Positions 1 through 7,141 of a DNA stretch of 8,211 nucleotides are shown here, piece after piece (position 1 is the stretch's first letter; the number at the start of each line of letters is the position of its first letter). The notes under the pieces were generated by a model. It was not told where the DNA came from, did no database searches, and saw nothing but the letters and a program-made list of their open reading frames with translations. The translations under genes were made by a program, and so were the position numbers. This DNA is from CAYHKY01 sp964357355. Its GTDB lineage: Bacteria; Patescibacteriota; Microgenomatia; UBA10105. Where the stretch lies: assembly GCA_964357355.1 (NCBI GenBank), contig CAYHKY010000061.1, positions 1 to 8,211 on the forward strand. Direction: 5' to 3'.

Positions 1-526
1 CGATATATACACCTCTCAAAGTTTTTTTTCTTCCCTCAAATATCCCCAATATAACAAGAGGTAAAAAACCATATGCCCACAATTCACCTACGGATCCCCT
101 GACATAGACTTCTACTGCGTGATAAGGAGTATAAGTATAGAGAATTGCGGACAACAATCCGCCCCTTTTCCCCCACCAGGATGCTGCTAATAAATACATA
201 GTTATAGGAGCAAGTAACATTCCTATTCCAAACATGAGTTTTGTCGCAGAAATCAGATTCATGCCCAAAAGGTGCGCTGCAGCACCCACGTAGTAGGGAA
301 GGGGTGCATAAAAGTTAAATAATGGATAACCATACCCGTATCCCAAATCGGAAACCCAACGCACGGGGAATTGGCCATCAGCGATAGCTTTGGCCATTTG
401 TGCTACCCGAGTAGGCTGCGTATCATCATGCATCGGAAAAAAACCCGGTCGTGAAAGCGGATAGACAACTGGAACAGATATTATAAGAACAATAATTAAC
501 GGGAGTATTTTTTTAAAAATGTCCAT
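1..526 (-). CDS. PTPS-related polytopic membrane protein, second tandem copy (3' end cut by window)
   Basis: My translation from the ATG at 526 gives 175 residues open to the window edge, so the C-terminal part is missing. It opens with a hydrophobic segment (about residues 5-24), then an extracytoplasmic-looking loop with H33-D34-D35, R56-W57, GYGYGYPLFNFY (about 62-73) and PLPYY, then more membrane segments and YTYTPYHAVEVYVRGSVGE (about 130-148). The same order of motifs occurs in the neighbouring 547-residue protein, so the two are tandem paralogues. The pattern matches the membrane family labelled '6-pyruvoyl-tetrahydropterin synthase-related'. That name is historical: nothing here suggests pterin chemistry, and a GT-C-like glycosyltransferase or glycan-assembly role is more plausible but unproven. 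The start overlaps the end of the upstream gene by 31 nt in another frame; only a weak GGA lies close to the ATG. It is the last visible gene of the operon. Confidence 0.85.
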   Translation of the reverse strand, partial: MDIFKKILPLIIVLIISVPVVYPLSRPGFFPMHDDTQPTRVAQMAKAIADGQFPVRWVSDLGYGYGYPLFNFYAPLPYYVGAAAHLLGMNLISATKLMFGIGMLLAPITMYLLAASWWGKRGGLLSAILYTYTPYHAVEVYVRGSVGELWAYGFLPLVILGIFEGRKKTLRGVYI

Positions 527-2139
527 ATTCCGAAAACTACGGTGATTCCTAGTATACTCAAAATATCAGCGGCAATTCGCACCGGCGTTCGCTTAAATAT
601 AAGGTCAACTTTGTGGTATCCCTCAGCGAGCGGAAAATTAATAATACCCGTTTGCGGTTCTGCACTAACTGGCACAGTGTTACCGTCAATAAAAACTGCC
701 CAACCGGGAAAATAGAGCGTATTTATCCTTGCCATCACTGGTTCCCGAACTGTACTATCAAATCGTAAATTTGTAGATGTTTGTGAAAGGATTTGGTACG
801 TAGATATTTTAGTATCACCCGTATTCTGATAGTTGCTAGGAACTAGTTGTATTTTTTCCGTGGATAATTTCGTGGGTTTGTTTTTAACCCAAATTGGCAT
901 AAGCTCGTCAGCTGATGTAGTAGTAGCATCATTGGTAGCATAATATGCATCTGCAAAGTTTGTTCGTTTTAAAATAACTATCTGCTTAATACTGATAATA
1001 AATAAAGCGATTGCTGCTATTACCCCAAGTACGCGTCCTAATTTGTTGATACCCAAAGATCCGGCTGCAAGAGAAATCAAAAAAGTTATAATTAATAATA
1101 TTCTCCACGGAAAATCAATTTCGCCTAAAATTGGCAACTGCCACAGCCAATTCGATTCATGAAATAATAAAAATACAGTGATTCCAAGTGTCAGCGACAG
1201 AAAAATTCCTAATTTTCTCACTTTTATTGACGAACGATTGAAAAATAAAACTGCTATTCCAAAGGCTCCTGCAAGCAAGGGTATAATTCCGATAGTAACA
1301 GGAGGTTTGCTTGCTCCTATATTTGCCCTAAATAGCTCGCCAATACTCAAATAATGCGCAGATTTATCGGCGAGAGGAATACTATCAAGAACTATGAAGG
1401 ATTTTTCAACTATAGCAGGCAACCAGAAATAGGCTGACAAAAGCATCCCTACTACTAGTAACATGAAATATTTTTGACTTAAATCTCCCCAAAGTCCGCT
1501 TACACCTTGGCCAGAAACATGCTCAGCTAAATGCATTACAACCCAAATTCCCAGAACGGGCAAAAAAAGAATAGTTGAAGCATTATGCGTAAGTATGAGT
1601 GTTGCGAACACCAAACTCCCCATTAACGTACGCTTCCATGAAGGTGAATGATGTAATTTGAGTATGATCCAAAATAGAAGCGGAAAAAAAACTAACGCCA
1701 ATGACTCTCCGATAGATCCTCTTATAAATAAATTCACCAGTCTGTATGGTGTGTATAGATAAAATATTGCGGAAATCAACCCTCCAACTGTCCCCCACAA
1801 ACTACTGCCAAGCAAATACATTGTAAGCCCTGAAACTACAATTGATATGAGAAATACTCCCTTTACCGACTCCACAAAACCAAATCCGATTAAATGCAAA
1901 AATTCTCCTAAATAGTAAGGAAAAGGGTATGCAAAAAGGAACAATGGATATCCATAACCGTGGTTAAGATATCCTGCCCATCTTGGCGGAATTTGAAGTT
2001 CCTTCAGTTCCCGATGCATTTCAGTAAGCCTCACTACCGCCCATCCGCCATCTTGAGTCGTAAAGTATCCCGGTAAAAGATATGGAATCAATAACGGAAA
2101 GGAAAGAACAATTACCACTACATACGGCCACAGACGCAT
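496..2139 (-). CDS. PTPS-related polytopic membrane protein (GT-C-like), 547 aa
   Basis: The protein has an N-terminal membrane segment (about 5-22), a loop with D30 and the motif RW-x5-HGYGYPLFLF (about 53-69), then about ten further hydrophobic segments including LYTPYRLVNLFIRGSIGE (about 128-145). A soluble tail follows (about 400-520) with a YFPGWAVFIDG motif and a GYHKVDLIF strand, and a final membrane helix (about 522-540) ends it. A 'PGW-x-V-x-x-DG' beta domain before a last helix is typical of the bacterial PTPS-related and YfhO-like membrane proteins, which are thought to work in lipid-linked sugar transfer. Catalysis is inferred from family and context. The ATG at 2139 is supported by the best Shine-Dalgarno in the window (AAGGA, 8 nt upstream). 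The gap to the preceding stop is only 4 nt. Alternative: a non-catalytic glycan-handling membrane protein. Confidence 0.88.
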   Translation of the reverse strand: MRLWPYVVVIVLSFPLLIPYLLPGYFTTQDGGWAVVRLTEMHRELKELQIPPRWAGYLNHGYGYPLFLFAYPFPYYLGEFLHLIGFGFVESVKGVFLISIVVSGLTMYLLGSSLWGTVGGLISAIFYLYTPYRLVNLFIRGSIGESLALVFFPLLFWIILKLHHSPSWKRTLMGSLVFATLILTHNASTILFLPVLGIWVVMHLAEHVSGQGVSGLWGDLSQKYFMLLVVGMLLSAYFWLPAIVEKSFIVLDSIPLADKSAHYLSIGELFRANIGASKPPVTIGIIPLLAGAFGIAVLFFNRSSIKVRKLGIFLSLTLGITVFLLFHESNWLWQLPILGEIDFPWRILLIITFLISLAAGSLGINKLGRVLGVIAAIALFIISIKQIVILKRTNFADAYYATNDATTTSADELMPIWVKNKPTKLSTEKIQLVPSNYQNTGDTKISTYQILSQTSTNLRFDSTVREPVMARINTLYFPGWAVFIDGNTVPVSAEPQTGIINFPLAEGYHKVDLIFKRTPVRIAADILSILGITVVFGIWTFLKKYSR

Positions 2140-2143
2140 AATC

Positions 2144-3667
2144 TTAATCCTTTACCAACACCCTATAAAATTTCATATATGTTGGTCCGTCTCCACGTCT
2201 ATATTGCGCAATTAGGATTAACGGCCAATTGGAAGGTATATCCTGCCGTTCTTTGAAGACTAAAAAAGTCGGTCTGATGTAGGCACTCTCGATCAATTCT
2301 TGCGGAACTTCACCTACCGGCCAGTACGCTTTGACAGTCACATTGCGATTGGTGCCCAAGTAGAGTTCCAAAGCATGAGGAAACAACCCAAATGTCCCTT
2401 CCGTTCCAATAATAAGCGGACCATTTTTGGATTCATTTTCTAAAAATGAAACTATTTCGGATATTCCATATCCAGACGGCCAATCAGTAAGAAATTGTTT
2501 ACGGTCTGCAGATGGTAATGGCGCCTTGATTGGCTGAAATATCATCTGATAATCAAATATTAAAAGAGGTACGCTGATTATAATTGCCACTATCCCCAAT
2601 ATCATCTTTTTTTTCATGCTACTAATTTTCTCAGTTATAAATAGAGTTAGTATAATTACCAATGGTGTAAGCATAAAAAGCAGGAATCGGGGATAAATAA
2701 CTTTTCCGAAAAAAGCTAGTGCGGTAAAAGGCACAAAAAACCAACTAATGAAATAAATACCTTCACGCCAGTCTTTTTTTAATAGCCAAATCAGAGCAGC
2801 AATTACTGCTAAAAGTAAAGGCTGAGTCAGGTAACCAACTAACCAAAGCAAAAGTCCATATGCGTTTCCCCATGCGTTCTGGAGAGGATGACTAAAAAAT
2901 TCAGAAAAACTGTATATGAATTGAAGATTTTTTTGTCCGAGAATATGGCGATATTCTGAAAGGCGCATGATATTTGCATAAATTTGAGATTGAATTACAA
3001 CTATTAGAGCTAAACCTAGCCATCTGAAAAATGTTGCTGAAATATGTACCTTTTTCCACGGCACGATAAGGAGTGTAGTGGGCAGCAGAATCAGAAAGAA
3101 ATTGGCATATGATTTAGTAAGTAATCCAAATCCAACTAGTGTTCCGGTAATTAAAGCACTATCCAACCTTAATGTTTTTCCCATGATGTACATGGAAAAA
3201 AAAGTCCAGATGGAAATACACACAAATAATGATTCGTAAAGGGCTAACCTATCATAGACAAGGTAGAAGGGAATTATCAGATATAAAAGCGCGCCAATCA
3301 TACCGCCCGCAAATTTACGAGTTTTGTAAGTTCCAAACAAAGCAAACCCACAAAGTGATAAAAAACCGCAAATTACGGATACCAGTCTCCCGGCAATCAA
3401 TGGATCTCCTCCAACCAATGAATTGTATTTTAATACTGGAAGAAATAACCAAATTAACAATGGCTGTTTACCATCAATGAGAGAAATAAATCTCCACCGC
3501 GGATCACTTATTGCAATTTGTGCCCATCTTAAATATATCGCTTCGTCCGTAAAAATCGGAATTAACCCCAAGTGGAGAATTCTGGATACGAAATATACAC
3601 CTGTTACCAACAAGCCAAGTAAAATCAAATACCAATGTTTAATTACGAATCCTTTTTTCAACCTCAA
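2144..3667 (-). CDS. GT-C membrane glycosyltransferase, ArnT/PMT-like (GT39/GT83 type), 507 aa, TTG start
   Basis: This is an integral membrane protein with a first helix at about 12-30, then an outer loop with D41-E42 (FTDEAIYLRWAQ), a GKQPLL motif at 66-71, R94 at the start of a helix, and DRLALYESL at 139-147 (R140, E145). An acidic pair just after the first helix, a K-x-P-L motif and an (R-x-A-x-x-E)-type motif are hallmarks of PMT_2/ArnT-like GT-C enzymes, which transfer a sugar from polyprenyl phosphate to an acceptor outside the membrane. About ten more hydrophobic segments reach residue 375. The remaining 130 residues are soluble and carry WPSGYGI and TEGTFGLFPHALELYLG. The start codon is TTG at 3667, preceded by GGGAG only 2 nt away; no ATG or GTG lies upstream in frame before a stop codon at 3695-3697. 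It overlaps the preceding gene by 29 nt. Donor and acceptor cannot be read from sequence. Confidence 0.88.
   Translation of the reverse strand: MRLKKGFVIKHWYLILLGLLVTGVYFVSRILHLGLIPIFTDEAIYLRWAQIAISDPRWRFISLIDGKQPLLIWLFLPVLKYNSLVGGDPLIAGRLVSVICGFLSLCGFALFGTYKTRKFAGGMIGALLYLIIPFYLVYDRLALYESLFVCISIWTFFSMYIMGKTLRLDSALITGTLVGFGLLTKSYANFFLILLPTTLLIVPWKKVHISATFFRWLGLALIVVIQSQIYANIMRLSEYRHILGQKNLQFIYSFSEFFSHPLQNAWGNAYGLLLWLVGYLTQPLLLAVIAALIWLLKKDWREGIYFISWFFVPFTALAFFGKVIYPRFLLFMLTPLVIILTLFITEKISSMKKKMILGIVAIIISVPLLIFDYQMIFQPIKAPLPSADRKQFLTDWPSGYGISEIVSFLENESKNGPLIIGTEGTFGLFPHALELYLGTNRNVTVKAYWPVGEVPQELIESAYIRPTFLVFKERQDIPSNWPLILIAQYRRGDGPTYMKFYRVLVKD
2147..2156 (-). promoter_or_regulatory. Shine-Dalgarno (AAGGA) of the 547-aa membrane protein gene
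   Basis: The minus strand reads TAAAGGATTAAGATT and then ATG, placing AAGGA 8 nt before the start at 2139. It lies inside the last codons of the preceding 507-aa gene, so the two genes are probably translationally linked. It is the only canonical ribosome binding site I see among the operon's internal starts, and it fixes this start codon. Confidence 0.6.
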
Positions 3668-5150
3668 TACTCCCGGGAAAGTTTTTGTGCCATACTATCT
3701 TACCATCCCCATCGCGCTCTCTCAACCAGGCTTCCCGGAGCACCGGATGCCATTTATCCGGTTCAACAATCAAATAAATGAGTTGTTCGCTGCTTACCCT
3801 GTTTGGGATATAACCAATATTCCGGTCACCGTACCAAGCAAATAGATAATGGTATGAGTAATCAACCACGGATGGAGAATACACCGATACATTAAATTTT
3901 TCCCCGTGACTGTCAGCAAAAATATCTTTTACAATCGCCATTTGATTACGAAACACAGAATGATCGCCTTCCCAAATGGTGGCTTTTAAAGAAAGATGCG
4001 GCCATAAGAGATAGATGATCCATATACTCAAAACTCCGAAACCCGCCGCTTTTTTCCAATGTGTGAGTCTCCAAAAAACTTCTCCAACGATTGGTAGAAG
4101 TAGCGCCGGTATGCCGATTAAATAGTAGTTCCACAAAGCACCTTGATAAAAACTCGCGGTTAGAAGTGTCAGGAAAATTAACATGACCAAAAAAGCATAA
4201 AATCGGATAAGTGGCCGGTTGAGCGTATTTCGTTTAAGCCTCCACAATATGAGACTGCCGATAATCACGCTGGCTCCGGCTATCCAAGTCTGATTTCTGA
4301 CAAAGGTATCATTTGTGAGCGATAAAAAAGTATTTCCCCGCATGACTATCCGCTCCAGTAAGGGAATATGCGATTCAGTCGCAGGGCCAACTGTTACATA
4401 TGATATAAACGAACGGGATTGCAAAAATCCATGCCGCAATTCAAAAATTATCCGCGGAATTAACCAGACTGAAAATGCAGCTAATGATGGCAGTATCTGG
4501 GTTCGTTTGGGAAATATTCTGAAGATTAAAATGCTTATCAAAAATGCAGGCAGAAAAATACCTGCTGTACCAAATTCAAACTCAAATAAGGCGCCTAATA
4601 TTGCAGCAATTATGGTGAAAGACCAATTTCCGCGAACCACTTGCCAGACAGCTAACACAAGAATAAAAGTAACTATAGGTACAACATTCGGGTGCCATAA
4701 TTGCGCGGCGGATGAAATAAAAAATGGTGATACCGTAGTTGCCGCTGCTAAAATAATTCCCATTTCCTCGTCGCGTAATTGTTTTCCTAAAACAAATGCT
4801 AGCGGTATAATTAAAGACGCGGTCACGTTAAACGTTAACACGACTTTTGTCGGGTCTCCTTTCCATAACCAAAAAACCGGCAGCAGCATCCAGTGCCACC
4901 ACACACCATGAAATACACCGTCTATACCTGTTGGTGGACCGATTAAACTCAGCTTTTTGCTTTCAACCATCTCTTTCCAAGCGAGAAAATCCCGACCTTG
5001 ATCGTATGTAAAAGCAAAGTAACCGCCGATTGTACCCGATGTCCGTAAATACATTCCCAACATCGTAAGAAGTATGACTAGGAATAAGCTGGTGCGGGAT
5101 TTAATTAAATAAGATCTTAAGAGCTTGCCGATGGAGGATTTTTTTGCCAT
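3639..5150 (-). CDS. GT-C membrane glycosyltransferase, PMT_2/GT39-like, 503 aa
   Basis: The open frame extends upstream to 5354, but I place the start at the ATG at 5150 (MAKKSSIGKLL). The upstream 68 residues are polar, Cys/Arg-rich and unlike a GT-C N-terminus, and they would lie over the preceding gene. From 5150 the protein has a basic cytoplasmic tail, a first helix (about 20-38), and a loop with Y49-D50-Q51-G52-R53-D54, LIGPPTGIDGVFHGVWWHW (about 69-87). About ten more membrane segments follow, and a soluble C-terminal domain (about 395-503). The YDQGRD acidic motif after helix 1 is the expected position of the GT-C catalytic or metal-binding acid. The tail ends in alternating strands and helices with LIVEPDKWHP, which looks like a small alpha/beta domain. 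The ATG overlaps the preceding gene by 34 nt and has no Shine-Dalgarno. Family membership is fairly secure; substrate is unknown. Confidence 0.87.
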   Translation of the reverse strand: MAKKSSIGKLLRSYLIKSRTSLFLVILLTMLGMYLRTSGTIGGYFAFTYDQGRDFLAWKEMVESKKLSLIGPPTGIDGVFHGVWWHWMLLPVFWLWKGDPTKVVLTFNVTASLIIPLAFVLGKQLRDEEMGIILAAATTVSPFFISSAAQLWHPNVVPIVTFILVLAVWQVVRGNWSFTIIAAILGALFEFEFGTAGIFLPAFLISILIFRIFPKRTQILPSLAAFSVWLIPRIIFELRHGFLQSRSFISYVTVGPATESHIPLLERIVMRGNTFLSLTNDTFVRNQTWIAGASVIIGSLILWRLKRNTLNRPLIRFYAFLVMLIFLTLLTASFYQGALWNYYLIGIPALLLPIVGEVFWRLTHWKKAAGFGVLSIWIIYLLWPHLSLKATIWEGDHSVFRNQMAIVKDIFADSHGEKFNVSVYSPSVVDYSYHYLFAWYGDRNIGYIPNRVSSEQLIYLIVEPDKWHPVLREAWLRERDGDGKIVWHKNFPGSIEVEKRIRN

Positions 5151-6301
5151 ATTATAAAAAGTGCAAATGCTGTAATCAAAGTACCGCTGATGAAAATCCA
5201 ATTTTGGTAATTCCCGGTTACGACCCCGTATTCGCCCCGCAATAAATACGGCATGTACCTCAGCATCAGTCCAAATGTTACTCCTACGACTGCAATATGT
5301 AATTTGCGTTGACCACAAAGTGCTGCAAGCGCTACCAGAGGAATAGCGTACCAACTATAAGGCTCTCTGGATAAAATAACAGGTATTAACGCTACAATCC
5401 AAACCCAAAATGCCCATGAATAAAATCTGGTTGTGGTTGGTTTTACCCACCAAAATAGCGGAAATAATACGACGCTTAAAAATTTGAAACTGATTGAAAT
5501 AGTCAAAAAAATTATAGAAATAATCGTACGCCGTTTTATGAGAAAAAATATTGCCATTAACGCAAAAGCAATCATCATCACCTCATTGTGAGGACTTACT
5601 AAACTTTCTATAAGCACTAATGGATTGAGAGCATAAAAAACTAACGCTAAATTTTGCCTGTCCATCCCCCAACGCTCTGCAATTCTCCAAATCATAATGC
5701 TGGTACCTAAATGAAAAAACAGAAACATCACCTTAAATAAAAACAAAGTTAACACAAATTTACCAAAGCCTAAATATGAAGGCACCAAGGTGAGTAATAA
5801 CCATCCCGGACCATAGGGATAATACCTGTGTGTCCAGCGCATAAACCGCACCCAAGGGTCTAGCGGAAAATCTAAAGCTTTGAAAAAATGTGGATCCAGT
5901 CCATAGCGAGTGACGATTCGCGCGTCAAACATGTAATTAAATAAGTCATACGAAAAAGCCGGATAGGCAAACACCAAGATCAAAGATATACCTATTAGCC
6001 ACTTAATAGTTTTCTTTTCCAATTTTCCTTTTATCAATTGACCAAGACAATATATATAAACGCAGAAAAGTAACCCAACTAGTATCAGATAAACGCTGCT
6101 TGATAAAGGCCGATTGAAGTATCCAATTTGTGTGAGGAAGGCTTGAACTGACTGATAAATTAAATTTCCGGATAGGGTCAAATTCAAATCAACTTGAGTA
6201 TATGAGTAAAAAATAAGTCCCAGTGAAATTAAGATATAAATTAAAAATAACCATCTATGCTTCATAAATAACATTTTCTTGAGGTCAAATAGATCCGCCA
6301 T
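5117..6301 (-). CDS. GT-C mannosyltransferase-like membrane protein (MptA/MptB-like), 394 aa
   Basis: This is a polytopic protein with about eleven hydrophobic segments. After two or three N-terminal helices comes an outer loop with FSYDLFNYMFDAR (about 116-128; D119 and D126), GLDPHFF (134-140) and YYPYGPGWLLL (160-170). NPLVLIESLVSPHNEVMM follows at 226-243. This order, S-x-D-x-x-x-Y, G-x-DP, PYGP, then NPLVLI with HN-(D/E), is the pattern of the polyprenyl-phosphomannose-dependent alpha-1,6-mannosyltransferases MptA/MptB of Actinobacteria, here with HNE where HND is usual. The role inferred is sugar transfer from a polyprenyl-phosphate donor outside the membrane; mannose is not proven. The start at 6301 overlaps the GT2 gene by 17 nt and has no Shine-Dalgarno; M10 and M13 are possible alternative starts and would remove that overlap. 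Sitting directly after the GT2 synthase fits use of its lipid-linked product. Confidence 0.82.
   Translation of the reverse strand: MADLFDLKKMLFMKHRWLFLIYILISLGLIFYSYTQVDLNLTLSGNLIYQSVQAFLTQIGYFNRPLSSSVYLILVGLLFCVYIYCLGQLIKGKLEKKTIKWLIGISLILVFAYPAFSYDLFNYMFDARIVTRYGLDPHFFKALDFPLDPWVRFMRWTHRYYPYGPGWLLLTLVPSYLGFGKFVLTLFLFKVMFLFFHLGTSIMIWRIAERWGMDRQNLALVFYALNPLVLIESLVSPHNEVMMIAFALMAIFFLIKRRTIISIIFLTISISFKFLSVVLFPLFWWVKPTTTRFYSWAFWVWIVALIPVILSREPYSWYAIPLVALAALCGQRKLHIAVVGVTFGLMLRYMPYLLRGEYGVVTGNYQNWIFISGTLITAFALFIIWQKNPPSASS
5151..5179 (-). promoter_or_regulatory. Possible internal promoter-like sequence (TTGATT-17-TATAAT) touching the 503-aa gene start
   Basis: On the minus strand TTGATT (5179-5174), 17 nt, and a perfect TATAAT (5156-5151) precede the ATG at 5150 directly. 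The expected transcript start would fall about 6-7 nt inside the coding sequence, which would lose the ATG. It lies within the 3' end of the preceding gene. It may be chance or an internal promoter serving only downstream genes. Confidence 0.25.
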
Positions 6302-7043
6302 ACAAACCGCGAAAACTGTAATATTTAATTTTCAGGATATCCACAAGTGCATCCAAAGAATCAGTCAAAGGACTCACTCTCCTGGTGTCAACATAGTGCC
6401 ACTCAACTGGTACTTCCTTGATTTTATATCCTAATTTAGCAGCCACATACAGAATTTCCACATCAAATCCTGCGGTTACACGCGGACCGGATGTAGTTTG
6501 GTGTCTTTTATAAAGCTTTAATCTATTAAAAATATTTCGGGCTACTTCTTTTTTGAATATTTTAAATCCGCATTGTGTATCTTCAATCCCTTTGAGTCCC
6601 AATATAAGATTCCTGACAATCATAAAACCCGGTCCCATGAGGCGGCGTAAAAAAGGCGCTCCCAATCTTCTACCCTTTCGCGATCCGATCACGATATCGA
6701 ATTCTTTATTTATGAAAGGTAATAATAATTCTACTTGATTTATGGGTGTCGCCTGGTCAAGGTCGGTAAACAGTATATTCTCCCCGGTTGCTGCCAACAT
6801 TCCCGCAACCACTGTTCCAGCTTTTCCCTGATGCGCATTTGCGAGCACCCTAAACCCGCGGTTATCGTCACAAAATTCTCTTATCAATGACAAGCTTTCA
6901 TCACTTGAACCATCGTCAACTATCAATACTTCCCAGCTGTATTTGCGCTGCTCCATGTAGTGGGCTACTTTATCGAGCGTCCCAAGTCTGATATTTTGTT
7001 CTTCGTTATAACAGGGAATTACAATCGAGAGGTCAAGCGCCAT
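6285..7043 (-). CDS. GT2 polyprenyl-phosphate glycosyltransferase (dolichyl-phosphate glucose/mannose synthase-like), 252 aa
   Basis: A GT-A fold enzyme that makes polyprenyl-phosphate-sugar from a nucleotide sugar on the cytoplasmic membrane face. Visible motifs are LSIVIPCYNEE (5-15), VDDGSSDES (42-50), the DxD-type metal site D94-L95-D96 in TDLDQATP, IGSRKGRR (119-126), DTQCGFKIF (155-163) and EVPVEWHYVDTRRV (210-223). DTQCGFK(I/L)F and the D-x-D-x-A-T segment resemble the Alg5 (dolichyl-phosphate glucose synthase) branch more than Dpm1, so glucose is as likely as mannose. No C-terminal membrane helices are seen, so it is a peripheral enzyme. I choose the ATG at 7043 because the family fold begins at once after it. 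A TTG at 7079 would add twelve residues with no family match and coincides with a -35-like box. No Shine-Dalgarno is present; a TACAAT box 7 nt upstream suggests a leaderless mRNA. First gene of the glycosylation block. Confidence 0.93.
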   Translation of the reverse strand: MALDLSIVIPCYNEEQNIRLGTLDKVAHYMEQRKYSWEVLIVDDGSSDESLSLIREFCDDNRGFRVLANAHQGKAGTVVAGMLAATGENILFTDLDQATPINQVELLLPFINKEFDIVIGSRKGRRLGAPFLRRLMGPGFMIVRNLILGLKGIEDTQCGFKIFKKEVARNIFNRLKLYKRHQTTSGPRVTAGFDVEILYVAAKLGYKIKEVPVEWHYVDTRRVSPLTDSLDALVDILKIKYYSFRGLYGGSI

Positions 7044-7141
7044 GTGGTCAATTGTAGGGGAATGGGTTACTTTATGCAACGAAAATTATCAGAAAATTTG
7101 CTGCTCCCATTTCGATTCCGGCTGAGTCAAAAAAAGAAATC
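7044..7141. other. Intergenic region between toxin and GT2 genes
   Basis: These 98 nt contain the candidate promoter at 7051-7079, one copy of the octamer TGATAATT (7084-7091, minus strand), and a run of seven T (minus strand, about 7130-7136) shortly after the toxin stop. I find no stable GC-rich stem before the T run, so I do not call a terminator. Read-through from the toxin-antitoxin transcript into the glycosylation genes is possible. Confidence 0.5.
7051..7079 (-). promoter_or_regulatory. Candidate promoter of the glycosylation operon (TTGCAT-17-TACAAT), leaderless
   Basis: On the minus strand TTGCAT (7079-7074) is followed by exactly 17 nt and TACAAT (7056-7051). The -10 box matches the sigma-70 consensus at 5 of 6 positions; the -35 box is weak (3 of 6). 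Only 7 nt separate the -10 box from the ATG at 7043, so transcription should begin at or within one base of the A of ATG. No Shine-Dalgarno is present, which agrees with leaderless translation. Confidence 0.5.

Noticed and set aside
1583..1798. Minus-strand 71-codon frame inside the 547-aa gene
   Set aside because: Embedded in another frame of a well-supported membrane protein, with no motif.
3229..3845. Two plus-strand open frames (83 and 140 codons)
   Set aside because: Antisense to the PMT/ArnT-like genes, mutually overlapping, no recognisable domain and no promoter or ribosome site.
4315..4911. Plus-strand open frame of 198 codons
   Set aside because: It lies wholly within the 503-aa gene on the opposite strand and its peptide is low in hydrophobic pattern and shows no motif; it is an antisense shadow.
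5151..5354. In-frame upstream extension of the 503-aa GT-C gene (68 more codons)
   Set aside because: The added peptide is polar and Cys/Arg-rich, overlaps the 394-aa gene in another frame and lacks GT-C character; the ATG at 5150 begins a normal basic tail plus first helix.
7044..7079. TTG at 7079 as start of the GT2 gene
   Set aside because: It adds twelve residues with no family resemblance and coincides with the -35-like box; the ATG at 7043 sits immediately before the conserved LSIVIPCYNEE.
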